Source of the DNA: Thermoplasmatota archaeon
GTDB taxonomy: Archaea > Thermoplasmatota > Thermoplasmata > Thermoplasmatales > Thermoplasmataceae
Length of the DNA: 64,000 nucleotides
Direction of reading: 5' to 3'
Assembly (NCBI GenBank): GCA_023379845.1
Contig: JAMCPG010000034.1
Coordinates: 16,428-80,427, forward strand
Shown: in pieces, positions 8,735 through 16,610 of the stretch
How positions within the stretch are numbered: the first letter of the stretch is position 1
How the letters are laid out: every line of letters starts with the position of its first letter
The notes under the pieces: generated by a model
What the model was told of the DNA's origin: nothing
Database searches by the model: none
What the model saw: the letters and a program-made list of their open reading frames with translations, nothing else
Program-made: the position numbers and the translations under genes

Positions 8735-8772
8735 CAATATTTGCTTATTTCGTTTAATCCCTGACCAGGACT

Positions 8773-9696
8773 TTACTGCAATATCTTGTCTGCAAAGCTG
8801 TTTGCAGGATCGACCAGTGATTTTCCATTCTTTTGAACAGCCTGCAGCGCAGGGGGTGAGCTAAGGTAATCCTTCACATGTTCGTTGAGCCTCCTCGGGA
8901 AGCTTGGAATAGTATTGTTCTCGTAGAAAACTCCAGTCGGGATCCTCTTGTCCATTTCAAGCGCTTTAACGAATGCACGCTGGTAAATATCCTCATAATG
9001 ATCGACGTTGCTCTCATTCACTGTTGGGTTCCATGACTTGTCGTCCTCAAGCTTGTATACCTTCTGCCTGTAAACTTCCATTGTGTTTATGTTATTGTAA
9101 GTTGGGCATGGTTGAAGCACGTCAATGAGAGAAGATCCATCATGCATTATTGACCTCTTTACAATCTCTTTCAGCTGCTTTGTATCAAAGGAAAAGCCCC
9201 TGGCAACAAACGTATAACCGGACGCAAGTGCCAGCGCAACTGGATTGACCTGCCCAAACACGTTAGGCCTAGTCAGCGACTTTGTCTGCATTCCAAGCGC
9301 CATCGTGGGAGCAGCCTGCCCCTTTGTGAGACCATACACCTGGTTATCAAAGAGTACTACAGTTATGCCGGTGTTCCTTCTGCCTTCGGCTACAAAATGC
9401 CCTGCACCGATCGAAAGAAGATCGCCGTCTCCCCCTGTGAGCACTACTTTCAGGTTTGGGTTTGCCAGCTTCAAGCCCGTCGCGAAAGGTATACCCCTTC
9501 CGTGAAGTGTGTGCATCCCCGCAGCATTGATGTAGTGCGGGGTCTTCCCTGAACAGCCAATTCCAGAAACCATTGCTAGGTTCTTAGGATCCAGGTTGAG
9601 TTCTGTAAATGCCTGCGTAAGTGCCGTCAGAATGCCAAAATCACCGCATCCTGGACACCAGTCAATTGCTACGTCAGTTCTAAAATTATGCGCCAT
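8773..9696 (-). CDS. 2-oxoacid:ferredoxin oxidoreductase, beta subunit
   Basis: This subunit binds thiamine diphosphate and one 4Fe-4S cluster and passes electrons from decarboxylated 2-oxoacids to ferredoxin. The TPP motif is GDGDLLSIGAGH at residues 89-100. Cluster cysteines are visible at C14 and C17 (WCPGCGDFG), C48 (GIGCSG) and in the LQPCPTYNN segment near residue 200. Length (307 residues) is normal. Its ATG (9696) overlaps the last codons of the alpha subunit and follows a GGTGGTG ribosome binding site, so the two are co-expressed in stoichiometric amounts. The preferred substrate (pyruvate, 2-oxoglutarate or a broad range) is not certain from sequence. Confidence 0.9.
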   Translation of the reverse strand: MAHNFRTDVAIDWCPGCGDFGILTALTQAFTELNLDPKNLAMVSGIGCSGKTPHYINAAGMHTLHGRGIPFATGLKLANPNLKVVLTGGDGDLLSIGAGHFVAEGRRNTGITVVLFDNQVYGLTKGQAAPTMALGMQTKSLTRPNVFGQVNPVALALASGYTFVARGFSFDTKQLKEIVKRSIMHDGSSLIDVLQPCPTYNNINTMEVYRQKVYKLEDDKSWNPTVNESNVDHYEDIYQRAFVKALEMDKRIPTGVFYENNTIPSFPRRLNEHVKDYLSSPPALQAVQKNGKSLVDPANSFADKILQ

Positions 9697-11584
9697 TTTT
9701 CAACACCACCACTTTTTCTTTCTTTTCTATTATCCTTAGCGAGGCATCCATAACCTCATCCTCAGTTACATGCCGACCATTGTATTTCAGGATGAGATTT
9801 TCTATGCCTATGCCTGTATTCATCTTTATGACTTTGCACGCCTGAGCTGTCATGTTGCTCTCGACTCCAATTACCTTCTTTGCCTTCTTCAACACTTCCG
9901 AGACAAACTCTGAAGGGAAGGGCTCGAACATCTTGAGATAGAGAAGATTTGCCTTTATGCCTTTCTTTCCAAGAGCATCAATAACATCAAGGACAAGCCC
10001 TTTCTGGCTTCCCCATGTCATGAAAGTTACATCAGCGCTGGATGGCCCGATAACAACTGCCCTTTCAGACATTGGTACCTCTTTTTCGCATGTTTCTATC
10101 TTAAGGAACCTCTTCTCCATCTGCCTGTCCCTCATCCAAGTATCTTCAGTAACATGGCCTTTCTCGTCGTGCTCATCGCCAGTTAGCCAGAATATATCCC
10201 TGCCAAAAAACCCAATTGGAGAAATACCATTCTTTGTGTCCAGGGTGAACCGGGAAAATGAGTCCTTGCCATCTGATTTGTCCGGTTCCTGTACCTTCAG
10301 GGAAGACGCATCGGGAATATCAACAAGCTCAGTCGTATTGGCAAGGTTCTTGTCAATGAGGTGTATAACCGGGAGCTGATACCTCTGAGCATAATTCAGG
10401 GCACGAACAGAGTCTTCTATGCATTCCTTCACATCACCGGAAGAGATGACAATTCTTGGAAATTCCCCATGTCCCGTGTGAAGCGCAAAGAGGAGATCAG
10501 ACTGCCCATTTCTGGTTGGCAGACCGGTGCTGGGTCCTCCCCTCTGGTATAGTGTGACAACTAGTGGTATCTCATCCATTCCAGCAAAAGATATGGCCTC
10601 GGCCATAAGTGAAAAACCAGGTCCGCTCGTCGCAGTGGCACTTCTGGTTCCAGTCATGGCAGCACCTGATGCCATGTTTATTGCAGATATTTCATCCTCT
10701 GCCTGCACAACTGTTACACCGCCTGTTATAAGGTTGGTATTCTCTCCTTCCATCCACTTAAGTTCTTCGTGCTCTTCCAGAATAGTACTTTCGTCGCTGG
10801 CAGGAGTTATAGGATAATAGGTCTGGAATCTCAACCCGCCAATAACCTTCCCAATCGCAGAACCATCATTACCTGTAAGAAGCATTTTTTTACCCATTTC
10901 CAGGTCAGGCAGATTTTTTATCCTTAGCTTGTTCTTGGAGCAGTAATCATATGCTGCATCAACAACCTTGATATTTGGCCCAATGACCTTTTCCTTGTTT
11001 CCAAAAACGCTTCTGATCACTTTTTCAACATAATTCTTATCTATGCCTAGAACTGCAAGAGTGGCCGCTGCTCCGAATGTGTTGAAGTACCTCGTAGGAG
11101 TACCGTCAGACACAGCCTCAGATACGACATTACCGAATGAAACTGGAATAGGGACAGCGCCTTTTGACTTCATATATTCAAGGACGCCCTTGACGTTTAG
11201 CGTATGACCTGTACTCTCAAGCATTTCCTTGATTCTTCTCGATGTGTCCCTCATAATCATTCTTGCCTGAGAAAGCTCGGATGTCTCGAAGTCTGCGTCA
11301 TAAAGGATCCTTGTTCCTTTTGATATATCTTCATGGTGCTCAAATATTGTATCCGGATCGAGGGCAACCAGGATGTCAACAGGATACCTTACTGAACGAA
11401 CCGGGGAATTCTTCACACGGAGATGTATATAGCTGTGCCTGCCCTTTATATTTGAATGAAATTCCCGCACAGAAATTACCTGATACCCGGAGTAGGTAAA
11501 TGCCTTGCTGATCATGCTAGAAGCTGTGTCGATACCGCCTCCCTGCGGCCCACCGATCACGATACTGAGATCTACATTTTCCAT
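9686..11584 (-). CDS. 2-oxoacid:ferredoxin oxidoreductase, fused gamma-alpha subunit
   Basis: A 632-residue fusion. Residues ~1-190 form the gamma domain (IVIGGPQGGGIDTASS, then GRHSYIHLRV), and the rest is the alpha domain with FQTYYPITPASDES near residue 255. The YPITP motif is known in the two-subunit archaeal enzymes (as in Sulfolobus and Aeropyrum) to take part in 2-oxoacid recognition. Such enzymes oxidise pyruvate and 2-oxoglutarate with CoA and ferredoxin, with broad specificity. The gene is first in a two-gene operon with the beta subunit. ATG 11584 is well placed. A separate lipoate-dependent complex for 2-oxoacids is encoded at 37-42 kb, so this cell has two parallel systems. Confidence 0.9.
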   Translation of the reverse strand: MENVDLSIVIGGPQGGGIDTASSMISKAFTYSGYQVISVREFHSNIKGRHSYIHLRVKNSPVRSVRYPVDILVALDPDTIFEHHEDISKGTRILYDADFETSELSQARMIMRDTSRRIKEMLESTGHTLNVKGVLEYMKSKGAVPIPVSFGNVVSEAVSDGTPTRYFNTFGAAATLAVLGIDKNYVEKVIRSVFGNKEKVIGPNIKVVDAAYDYCSKNKLRIKNLPDLEMGKKMLLTGNDGSAIGKVIGGLRFQTYYPITPASDESTILEEHEELKWMEGENTNLITGGVTVVQAEDEISAINMASGAAMTGTRSATATSGPGFSLMAEAISFAGMDEIPLVVTLYQRGGPSTGLPTRNGQSDLLFALHTGHGEFPRIVISSGDVKECIEDSVRALNYAQRYQLPVIHLIDKNLANTTELVDIPDASSLKVQEPDKSDGKDSFSRFTLDTKNGISPIGFFGRDIFWLTGDEHDEKGHVTEDTWMRDRQMEKRFLKIETCEKEVPMSERAVVIGPSSADVTFMTWGSQKGLVLDVIDALGKKGIKANLLYLKMFEPFPSEFVSEVLKKAKKVIGVESNMTAQACKVIKMNTGIGIENLILKYNGRHVTEDEVMDASLRIIEKKEKVVVLKNGA

Positions 11585-11708
11585 AACGCCAAGAATAGCA
11601 AATCAATTAATATACTTTTTATGAGCGGTTCTGCAAATTTGCAGCTAATCTTTCTCTAACGTGATTCATGCTCAAAGAATTTATTATGTATAGACCCATG
11701 CGGTAGAC

Positions 11709-12002
11709 GTGTTTGCCATCTACTTTCTAAAGCCAGAAAACAGGTCGACTTTGGATGCCCTGAAGAACGATGACCTTATAGGACGCCAGTCAATCGTAAC
11801 AAAAGATGCCGCCTCCCTTGACTTTAAGGAACCCGGACTCATCGTTATGGTTGAAGGATCCCGTGAGGCGATAGATGCTGTAGATGCAAAATTCGGTTCC
11901 TTGATGGAAAAGCTGAAAAAAGATAGATCAGATCACCTGTATGCTATTTTAAAGGACGAAGAGAAGAAAGCAGACGAGGGAATGGGGTTCCTTTTTGGCT
12001 AA
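11709..12002 (+). CDS. Small conserved-looking protein of unknown function, 97 residues
   Basis: I do not recognise this protein. It starts at a GTG (11709) and reads MFAIYFLKPENRS, with a second half rich in Lys/Asp/Glu and a C-terminal EGMGFLFG. Predicted fold is a small alpha/beta domain; there is no signal peptide or membrane helix. The next gene (UPF0200 kinase) begins at TTG 11995, inside its last codons, so translation is coupled and a shared role is likely. Codon pattern and strand agree with a real gene. Confidence 0.65.
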   Translation: MFAIYFLKPENRSTLDALKNDDLIGRQSIVTKDAASLDFKEPGLIVMVEGSREAIDAVDAKFGSLMEKLKKDRSDHLYAILKDEEKKADEGMGFLFG

Positions 12003-12543
12003 GAAAGTACTCGTAGTAACTGGAATGCCGGGCGCAGGCAAGGATGAATTTATTTCAGTGGCACGTGAAATGGGATTCGCCGACTTTCACATGGGAAATA
12101 CCGTGAGAAAGTACGCTGCTGTTGAAGGGATACCGTCTACGGATTCAGATATCGGAGACTTTGCCTCAAGAGAGAGACTTCTCAAAGGGAAGGATATATG
12201 GGCAAGAAGGACAATAGAGACAATCAGCGATTCTGACAGCATTATAATTGACGGGCTTCGCAATAATGAGGAACTTGATTACTTCAAGAGCGTAGAGGGA
12301 CATGTCTTCGTGGTCGCGATATTTGCAAACAGGGCCACACGGCTTTCCCGCATATTGAAGAGAAACAGGCCGGATGACGTAAAAAACCTCGAGGAACTAA
12401 TAGAAAGAGACAACAGGGAACTCTCCTGGGGCATAGCGAGGGCAATAGTTCTTTCCGATTATCTTGTAGTCAATGATACATCCCTGGTTCATTTCAGGGA
12501 AGAGTCCCGTAAACTTCTTCACGAAGTCTCGGAGATTTCATAA
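11995..12543 (+). CDS. UPF0200 family P-loop kinase-like protein
   Basis: A 182-residue protein with P-loop GMPGAGKDE at residues 10-18 and FHMGNTVRKYA close behind, the pattern of the archaeal UPF0200 group, related to adenylate/dephospho-CoA-type kinases. Later motifs include DGLRNNEELDYF and RDNRELSWGI. It probably phosphorylates a small nucleotide-like substrate, but none is established. The start is TTG 11995 (LAKKVLVVTG), overlapping the stop of the preceding small gene by eight bases. The 3' end overlaps the purQ stop on the opposite strand by a few bases, so the genes converge. Confidence 0.8.
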   Translation: MAKKVLVVTGMPGAGKDEFISVAREMGFADFHMGNTVRKYAAVEGIPSTDSDIGDFASRERLLKGKDIWARRTIETISDSDSIIIDGLRNNEELDYFKSVEGHVFVVAIFANRATRLSRILKRNRPDDVKNLEELIERDNRELSWGIARAIVLSDYLVVNDTSLVHFREESRKLLHEVSEIS

Positions 12544-13281
12544 AGATTTCGAGTAAGCGACGATTGCGTCAAAAAATTGCTTTCCCGCCGCTGGTTCCAG
12601 TTTTTCAGCAGCCTGGTATGCGTAATATATCCTCTCAGGGTGTGGCATAAGGCCGATTGAATTGCCATAAGAATTTGAAAGAGCTGCGATGTTGCCGTAT
12701 GATCCATTTGGGTTCCATGGATAACCAGCCGGATTTCCTTCAGGGTCAACATACTGGAAAAGAATGTTTCCACCATCACTAAGATAGTTGAATGTGCTCT
12801 CTGGATAATCAAGGACAATTCGACCCTCAGAATGGGCCACTGGAATCTCCCAGGCGTTCCTGCCGACATAAGCTGATCCAATCATTCTGTTCCTGGTCGC
12901 TATCCGGACAAAAACTTTCCTGCACTCAAACCTGCCGGAAGAATTGAACGTCAGGGTGACCCTCTTTTCAAGGCGAGATTCTCCAGGAAGTAGCCCGAGT
13001 TCAACCATCACCTGGAAACCGTTGCATACACCTATAATCGGCCTGTGTGAATCATTAAATTCAGAAATATCCCTTCCGGAGGCAGCTTTCACTCGCGCAG
13101 CGAAAATAGCCCCCGCCCTTACGTAATCGCCTGCAGAGAATCCGCCTGGAAAAAATATGATGTCAAAGTCTGTCAGTTTCTTTCTACGGTCTTCAAGCTG
13201 CTTTATGTGAACATATTCCGGTTTTGCGCCGGATCGCCTGAAGGACTCAAAAGCCTCGTACTCGCAGTTAGTTCCTTCCAT
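12538..13281 (-). CDS. purQ: Phosphoribosylformylglycinamidine synthase, glutaminase subunit
   Basis: PurQ releases ammonia from glutamine for the fourth step of purine synthesis, in complex with PurL and PurS (not in this window). Class I glutaminase features: PGGFSAGDYVRAG, the nucleophile in GVCNGFQ (Cys86 from ATG 13281), PVAHSEGR, and a C-terminal LMPHPER. From ATG 13281 the protein lacks the first beta-strand that precedes the RxEGTN motif in the family. The frame continues upstream as SPSAAIVR back to the stop of the L40e gene without any ATG, GTG or TTG. The true start may therefore be a near-cognate codon: ACG at 13320 directly after the L40e stop, or ATA at 13290. It follows rpl40e closely on the same strand and is likely co-transcribed. 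Confidence 0.88.
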   Translation of the reverse strand: MEGTNCEYEAFESFRRSGAKPEYVHIKQLEDRRKKLTDFDIIFFPGGFSAGDYVRAGAIFAARVKAASGRDISEFNDSHRPIIGVCNGFQVMVELGLLPGESRLEKRVTLTFNSSGRFECRKVFVRIATRNRMIGSAYVGRNAWEIPVAHSEGRIVLDYPESTFNYLSDGGNILFQYVDPEGNPAGYPWNPNGSYGNIAALSNSYGNSIGLMPHPERIYYAYQAAEKLEPAAGKQFFDAIVAYSKSL

Positions 13282-13320
13282 CCTGACTATAGCAGCGGAG
13301 GGCGAGCCGGAAGAATCCGT

Positions 13321-13470
13321 TTACTGACCGCCTCTTCTCTCCTTTGCCTTCATTCTAAGATCGGGAGAACCGCATTTCCTGCACCTCTTTGCTGTTGGTG
13401 CATTCCTTGCATTGCATTTCATGCAGATTTTTTTATTTAACCTTCTTTCGACTGCTTCTGGAAACGGCAT
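13321..13470 (-). CDS. rpl40e: Large ribosomal subunit protein L40e
   Basis: A 49-residue zinc-ribbon ribosomal protein. It starts [12 protein letters not shown] and carries ICMKCNARN and [10 protein letters not shown], giving four zinc-binding cysteines, followed by a basic tail ending RRGGQ. The length and sequence match archaeal L40e. The frame stays open upstream of ATG 13470, but that extension has no family counterpart. The stop codon is 40 bases before the first ATG of purQ in the same frame. Confidence 0.93.
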   Translation of the reverse strand: MPFPEAVERRLNKKICMKCNARNAPTAKRCRKCGSPDLRMKAKERRGGQ

Positions 13471-13608
13471 ATATGTACACTTCCCTATACTATCGTTACG
13501 CTGACCTGATTGTTTACTCCCTAATAATTCTTGTAGTGCTCGGCACTTCTTCAAGATTGAGGGCCAACTAACCCCGTCTCTGGTATTGGTGCCAATTCAC
13601 TGTAATTC

Positions 13609-15168
13609 TTAAATTATTCTGGGTATTAGAAGTTCCCAGAATATAAGGAATATAATAAACAGCCCGAGGTAGTTAGCGATGGCGCCAGCTGTTTTCTCGT
13701 TTGATAGCGCCTTTATTTTTCTCTTCGTTCCGAATATGTAAAGGGTGTCTTTCAGGAACTGCCCACCATCAGTAATAAGGATGGGCAAAGCGTTTGTCAG
13801 GCCAAGAAGGAAGCTTAACCAGAAAACCCAGAATAACATGTTGGTTGCAAACCAGAATAGTGGTGTGTAGAATGGAGTAGCAAAGAGGGAAGCTAGCGCC
13901 GAGGGCACAGGTGATAACCCCTGGAAAGGTAGAGAAAGAGTCGTGAAAAATCCTTCGGTTCCGCCATAGATTGCGTCTGAACCGAAGACAGTTGCCTTCA
14001 TGAAGCTCATGGAATATCCGTCTATTCCAAGGCAGGAAGCAGTCACTCCAAGGAAGCTCTCACTCTTGAATGAGGGTGAGTTGAGTCCGGGTGCATACTG
14101 CGAATAGTAGCTGTATTTTGAAGCAGTTGTAAGGTTTATGGTCGTATAAGTGACGGCAGAGGAAGTCGTATTTTCGTATATCATGGTTATGTTGATCGAA
14201 GTTCCAGGAGCAATAGAGTCCAGGGAGTTGGTGAGAGAACTATCGTTGTAAATAGGAGTTGAACCTATGTCTGCGATTATTCCTCCAGGGAAAATTGTGT
14301 TGTAGGCGGGATAACCTTTCAACGTTCCGGTTATAACAAGTCCGGCGGGCATTTCTGCTTGCTTGAAAGTTCCTCCGGAAAGTATTCCGACTGACGTCAT
14401 AGTTCCTGGTGGAATGGTGGAATTCTGAAGCTCGTTCAGTATATTGTTACCGCTGTAGTTCCCAAAACTGACCAGTTCAGATCCCGGAAGTATCAGGTTT
14501 GATGCGGGAGAATCTGAGGTAACCTGTTGCACATAAGCTCCGGGCTGATATGCATGAACAGATGGCATAAGGAGGAAGACAAGAATGAGGAATGATATCA
14601 GTGCAATAACTATATTAATTGAAGGTCCCGCTGCGAATATTCTCCGCCTAACGACAGGATCCGCGGCCATCATTGCCTCCTGTTCCGGCTCCACAAATGC
14701 ACCAACCGGTATTATAAAAAAGAGAGCCCCTACCGAAGAAACAGGGAGCCCGTGTTTCCTGGCTGTGATACCATGCATTAGCTCATGAACCACCACAGAG
14801 AAGATGAGGGCAACTGACCCATAAACCAGAGGAATATCCCTGTTTATGCCGGGAAGCACAAGATATTCCGTAAGAGGCACTGACACAACCTCCTTTATCT
14901 GAGTGGCAAGGTAGCTTTCGTATAGAAGAAGGATTATACCGCCCACCAGGAAAACTAAAACTATTACCACTGATAATCGTGAAAATATTTTGGACCCATT
15001 GACTCTGGCAACACGGTCCAGAACACCCCTGTTCTTAACAGCCTTAAACATAAGGAAAGGGCCATAAACCTGAAAATTCTTGGTTTTAGCAATTCTACCG
15101 GAAAGAGCGGTCAGGATAACTATCCATGCTATAATCACCAGGATTGCTATTTCCAGACCACTGATCAT
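13609..15168 (-). CDS. M50/site-2-type intramembrane metalloprotease with PDZ-like insert
   Basis: A 519-residue membrane protease. HELMH at residues 128-132 in VVHELMHGITARKHG is the zinc motif, and NALPILITDGGQF near residue 470 supplies the third ligand (Asp) typical of M50 enzymes. Between them lies a long non-membrane region (~residues 205-400) that reads like a divergent PDZ domain facing outward. Several transmembrane helices flank both motifs. Family members cut membrane-anchored regulators or remove signal-peptide remnants. The target is unknown; there is no anti-sigma-like partner nearby. ATG 15168. Confidence 0.85.
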   Translation of the reverse strand: MISGLEIAILVIIAWIVILTALSGRIAKTKNFQVYGPFLMFKAVKNRGVLDRVARVNGSKIFSRLSVVIVLVFLVGGIILLLYESYLATQIKEVVSVPLTEYLVLPGINRDIPLVYGSVALIFSVVVHELMHGITARKHGLPVSSVGALFFIIPVGAFVEPEQEAMMAADPVVRRRIFAAGPSINIVIALISFLILVFLLMPSVHAYQPGAYVQQVTSDSPASNLILPGSELVSFGNYSGNNILNELQNSTIPPGTMTSVGILSGGTFKQAEMPAGLVITGTLKGYPAYNTIFPGGIIADIGSTPIYNDSSLTNSLDSIAPGTSINITMIYENTTSSAVTYTTINLTTASKYSYYSQYAPGLNSPSFKSESFLGVTASCLGIDGYSMSFMKATVFGSDAIYGGTEGFFTTLSLPFQGLSPVPSALASLFATPFYTPLFWFATNMLFWVFWLSFLLGLTNALPILITDGGQFLKDTLYIFGTKRKIKALSNEKTAGAIANYLGLFIIFLIFWELLIPRII

Positions 15169-15324
15169 TACCGCCTAATTTCTAACAGATATTACTCTTT
15201 TTCCTTGTGGATAAGGAAAATAGTCTCCTAATTTTAGTCACAGTCAGGTAAAATCGAGCCGTTTTAACATTTTTAAAGCTTAAGAAAGTTATCTTAAAGC
15301 ATCATGTCTGAGAGGAAAACGGAA

Positions 15325-16515
15325 TCAAACAACAATTAGATCGTCTATATCGCGCGGGTAATAGGTTATTACCTCTGGTCCATCCTTATGCATGATAATC
15401 GTATCTGAATGCCTGAATCCACCAAGTTTGGGAATGTATAGCCCCGGTTCAACCGTAAAGACCATGTTCTCTCGAATGACGGAGTCGTCCCCAACATCGA
15501 AGAACGGTGATTCGTGTCCTTCGAGCCCAATACAGTGCCCACTGTGATGCAGCAAAAGTTGGGATACATCGTTCAACTTTGCGAAGGAGTTCACAACACG
15601 ATCTATGTCGCTGAACTTGGATCCTACGTTTAACGCGGAAATAGCCGCCTGTTGCATTTCAACCATGATTCCATGGTATCTCCGCATCTGGGTTGTAACC
15701 TTTCCTACGAATATATTTCTCTCTATCTCTACATGATATCCGTCGATGTTTCCATCTGCACCTGTTCCCAGCAGATCATCTTTCTTGATTGGCCTGTTTA
15801 TCGAAAGCGCGTGCGGGTAGTAAGAGTGGGTGCCAACCTGGCCTCGAAATCCAGCCACAACATCCATCGGATATCTTATTGGGGGCTGGGCATCTCTTCC
15901 AAATGCATTCATTGCTGCGAGCGTGGCATCAGAGCTGGCTTTATGTGCTATCTGGAAGTCAAATAGGCCGGGCCTCGTGTACTCTTGGAGAAGCCTGTGA
16001 GCATAATTTGCCCATTTCGCACTCTCCCGGATGACTTGCTGCTCAATTTCGCTCTTTGTTCTCCTCAGATCATAGAGAGATGAGCCAATGTCCAGGATAT
16101 TCTCCTCATACATTATTTCAGATACTGGTATTCCCTTGAAACCGTATATGGATGGATAAATGTAAGGATTGTCTAAACCCAGAACCTTATTACCGATCAA
16201 CTCACGTATCCATTTGACAAACTGCTTGAAGGGATGCACTTTCCCGGGATAGTCGAAATATGAGTATGAATTGCTTATTACACTGGAAAGTAGCATGGAA
16301 TGTTCCTCTTCAAGCCTCGGGCCCATGAAATAGACTTCCGCATTTCTCGTAACAAAAAGTCCCGCAGGTCGTTCTGTCTGGATATAAACCATGCCTGAGA
16401 AATACTTTATATTGGTAGGGTTTGAAAGAAAAACACCACCAAGATTTCTCTTCTCCATTATCGAGGCAAGAACTGAAAGCCTCTTTAGATACTCTGACTC
16501 AGGAATTGAATGCAT
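15325..16515 (-). CDS. M24-family pita-bread protein (Xaa-Pro peptidase-like), metal site altered
   Basis: A 396-residue protein with the two-domain layout of creatinase/prolidase enzymes: an N-terminal domain (1-~150) and a C-terminal pita-bread fold. Conserved elements are SGHCIGLEGHESPFFD, VFTVEPGLYIP and GGFRHSDT near the end. Dinuclear M24 peptidases need two Asp, one His and two Glu. Here the second Asp is Glu (VEIERN for DITRT), the first Asp position looks like Gly/Thr, and the last Glu is Ser (RHSDT). It may be a hydrolase of the ectoine-hydrolase or creatinase-like kind that works without the usual metal pair, rather than a true prolidase. ATG 16515. Confidence 0.78.
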   Translation of the reverse strand: MHSIPESEYLKRLSVLASIMEKRNLGGVFLSNPTNIKYFSGMVYIQTERPAGLFVTRNAEVYFMGPRLEEEHSMLLSSVISNSYSYFDYPGKVHPFKQFVKWIRELIGNKVLGLDNPYIYPSIYGFKGIPVSEIMYEENILDIGSSLYDLRRTKSEIEQQVIRESAKWANYAHRLLQEYTRPGLFDFQIAHKASSDATLAAMNAFGRDAQPPIRYPMDVVAGFRGQVGTHSYYPHALSINRPIKKDDLLGTGADGNIDGYHVEIERNIFVGKVTTQMRRYHGIMVEMQQAAISALNVGSKFSDIDRVVNSFAKLNDVSQLLLHHSGHCIGLEGHESPFFDVGDDSVIRENMVFTVEPGLYIPKLGGFRHSDTIIMHKDGPEVITYYPRDIDDLIVV

Positions 16516-16610
16516 TGCAGTTTAAGGTGTAGCATGCATTTATAACTTACCCAGGGTAAGCTGTGCTGTAATGAAAGCATAGAGAAGCAAATATATTTTA
16601 TTCGGCTCCA

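Larger units (their letters stand above)
8289..8772. other. Gene-free stretch of about 480 bases between convergent genes
   Basis: I find no convincing protein gene on either strand. The stretch is AT-rich. It holds a terminator-like hairpin at each end (8303-8331 and 8708-8734) and an 8-bp perfect inverted repeat, TCTAATCT at 8547-8554 and AGATTAGA at 8604-8611, with about 50 bases between the arms. It separates the 3' ends of convergent genes, so promoters are not expected. No known RNA family is recognisable by eye. Confidence 0.5.

Noticed and set aside
13471-13554. N-terminal extension of L40e
   Set aside because: The extra residues have no counterpart in L40e; ATG 13470 gives the normal 49-residue protein.
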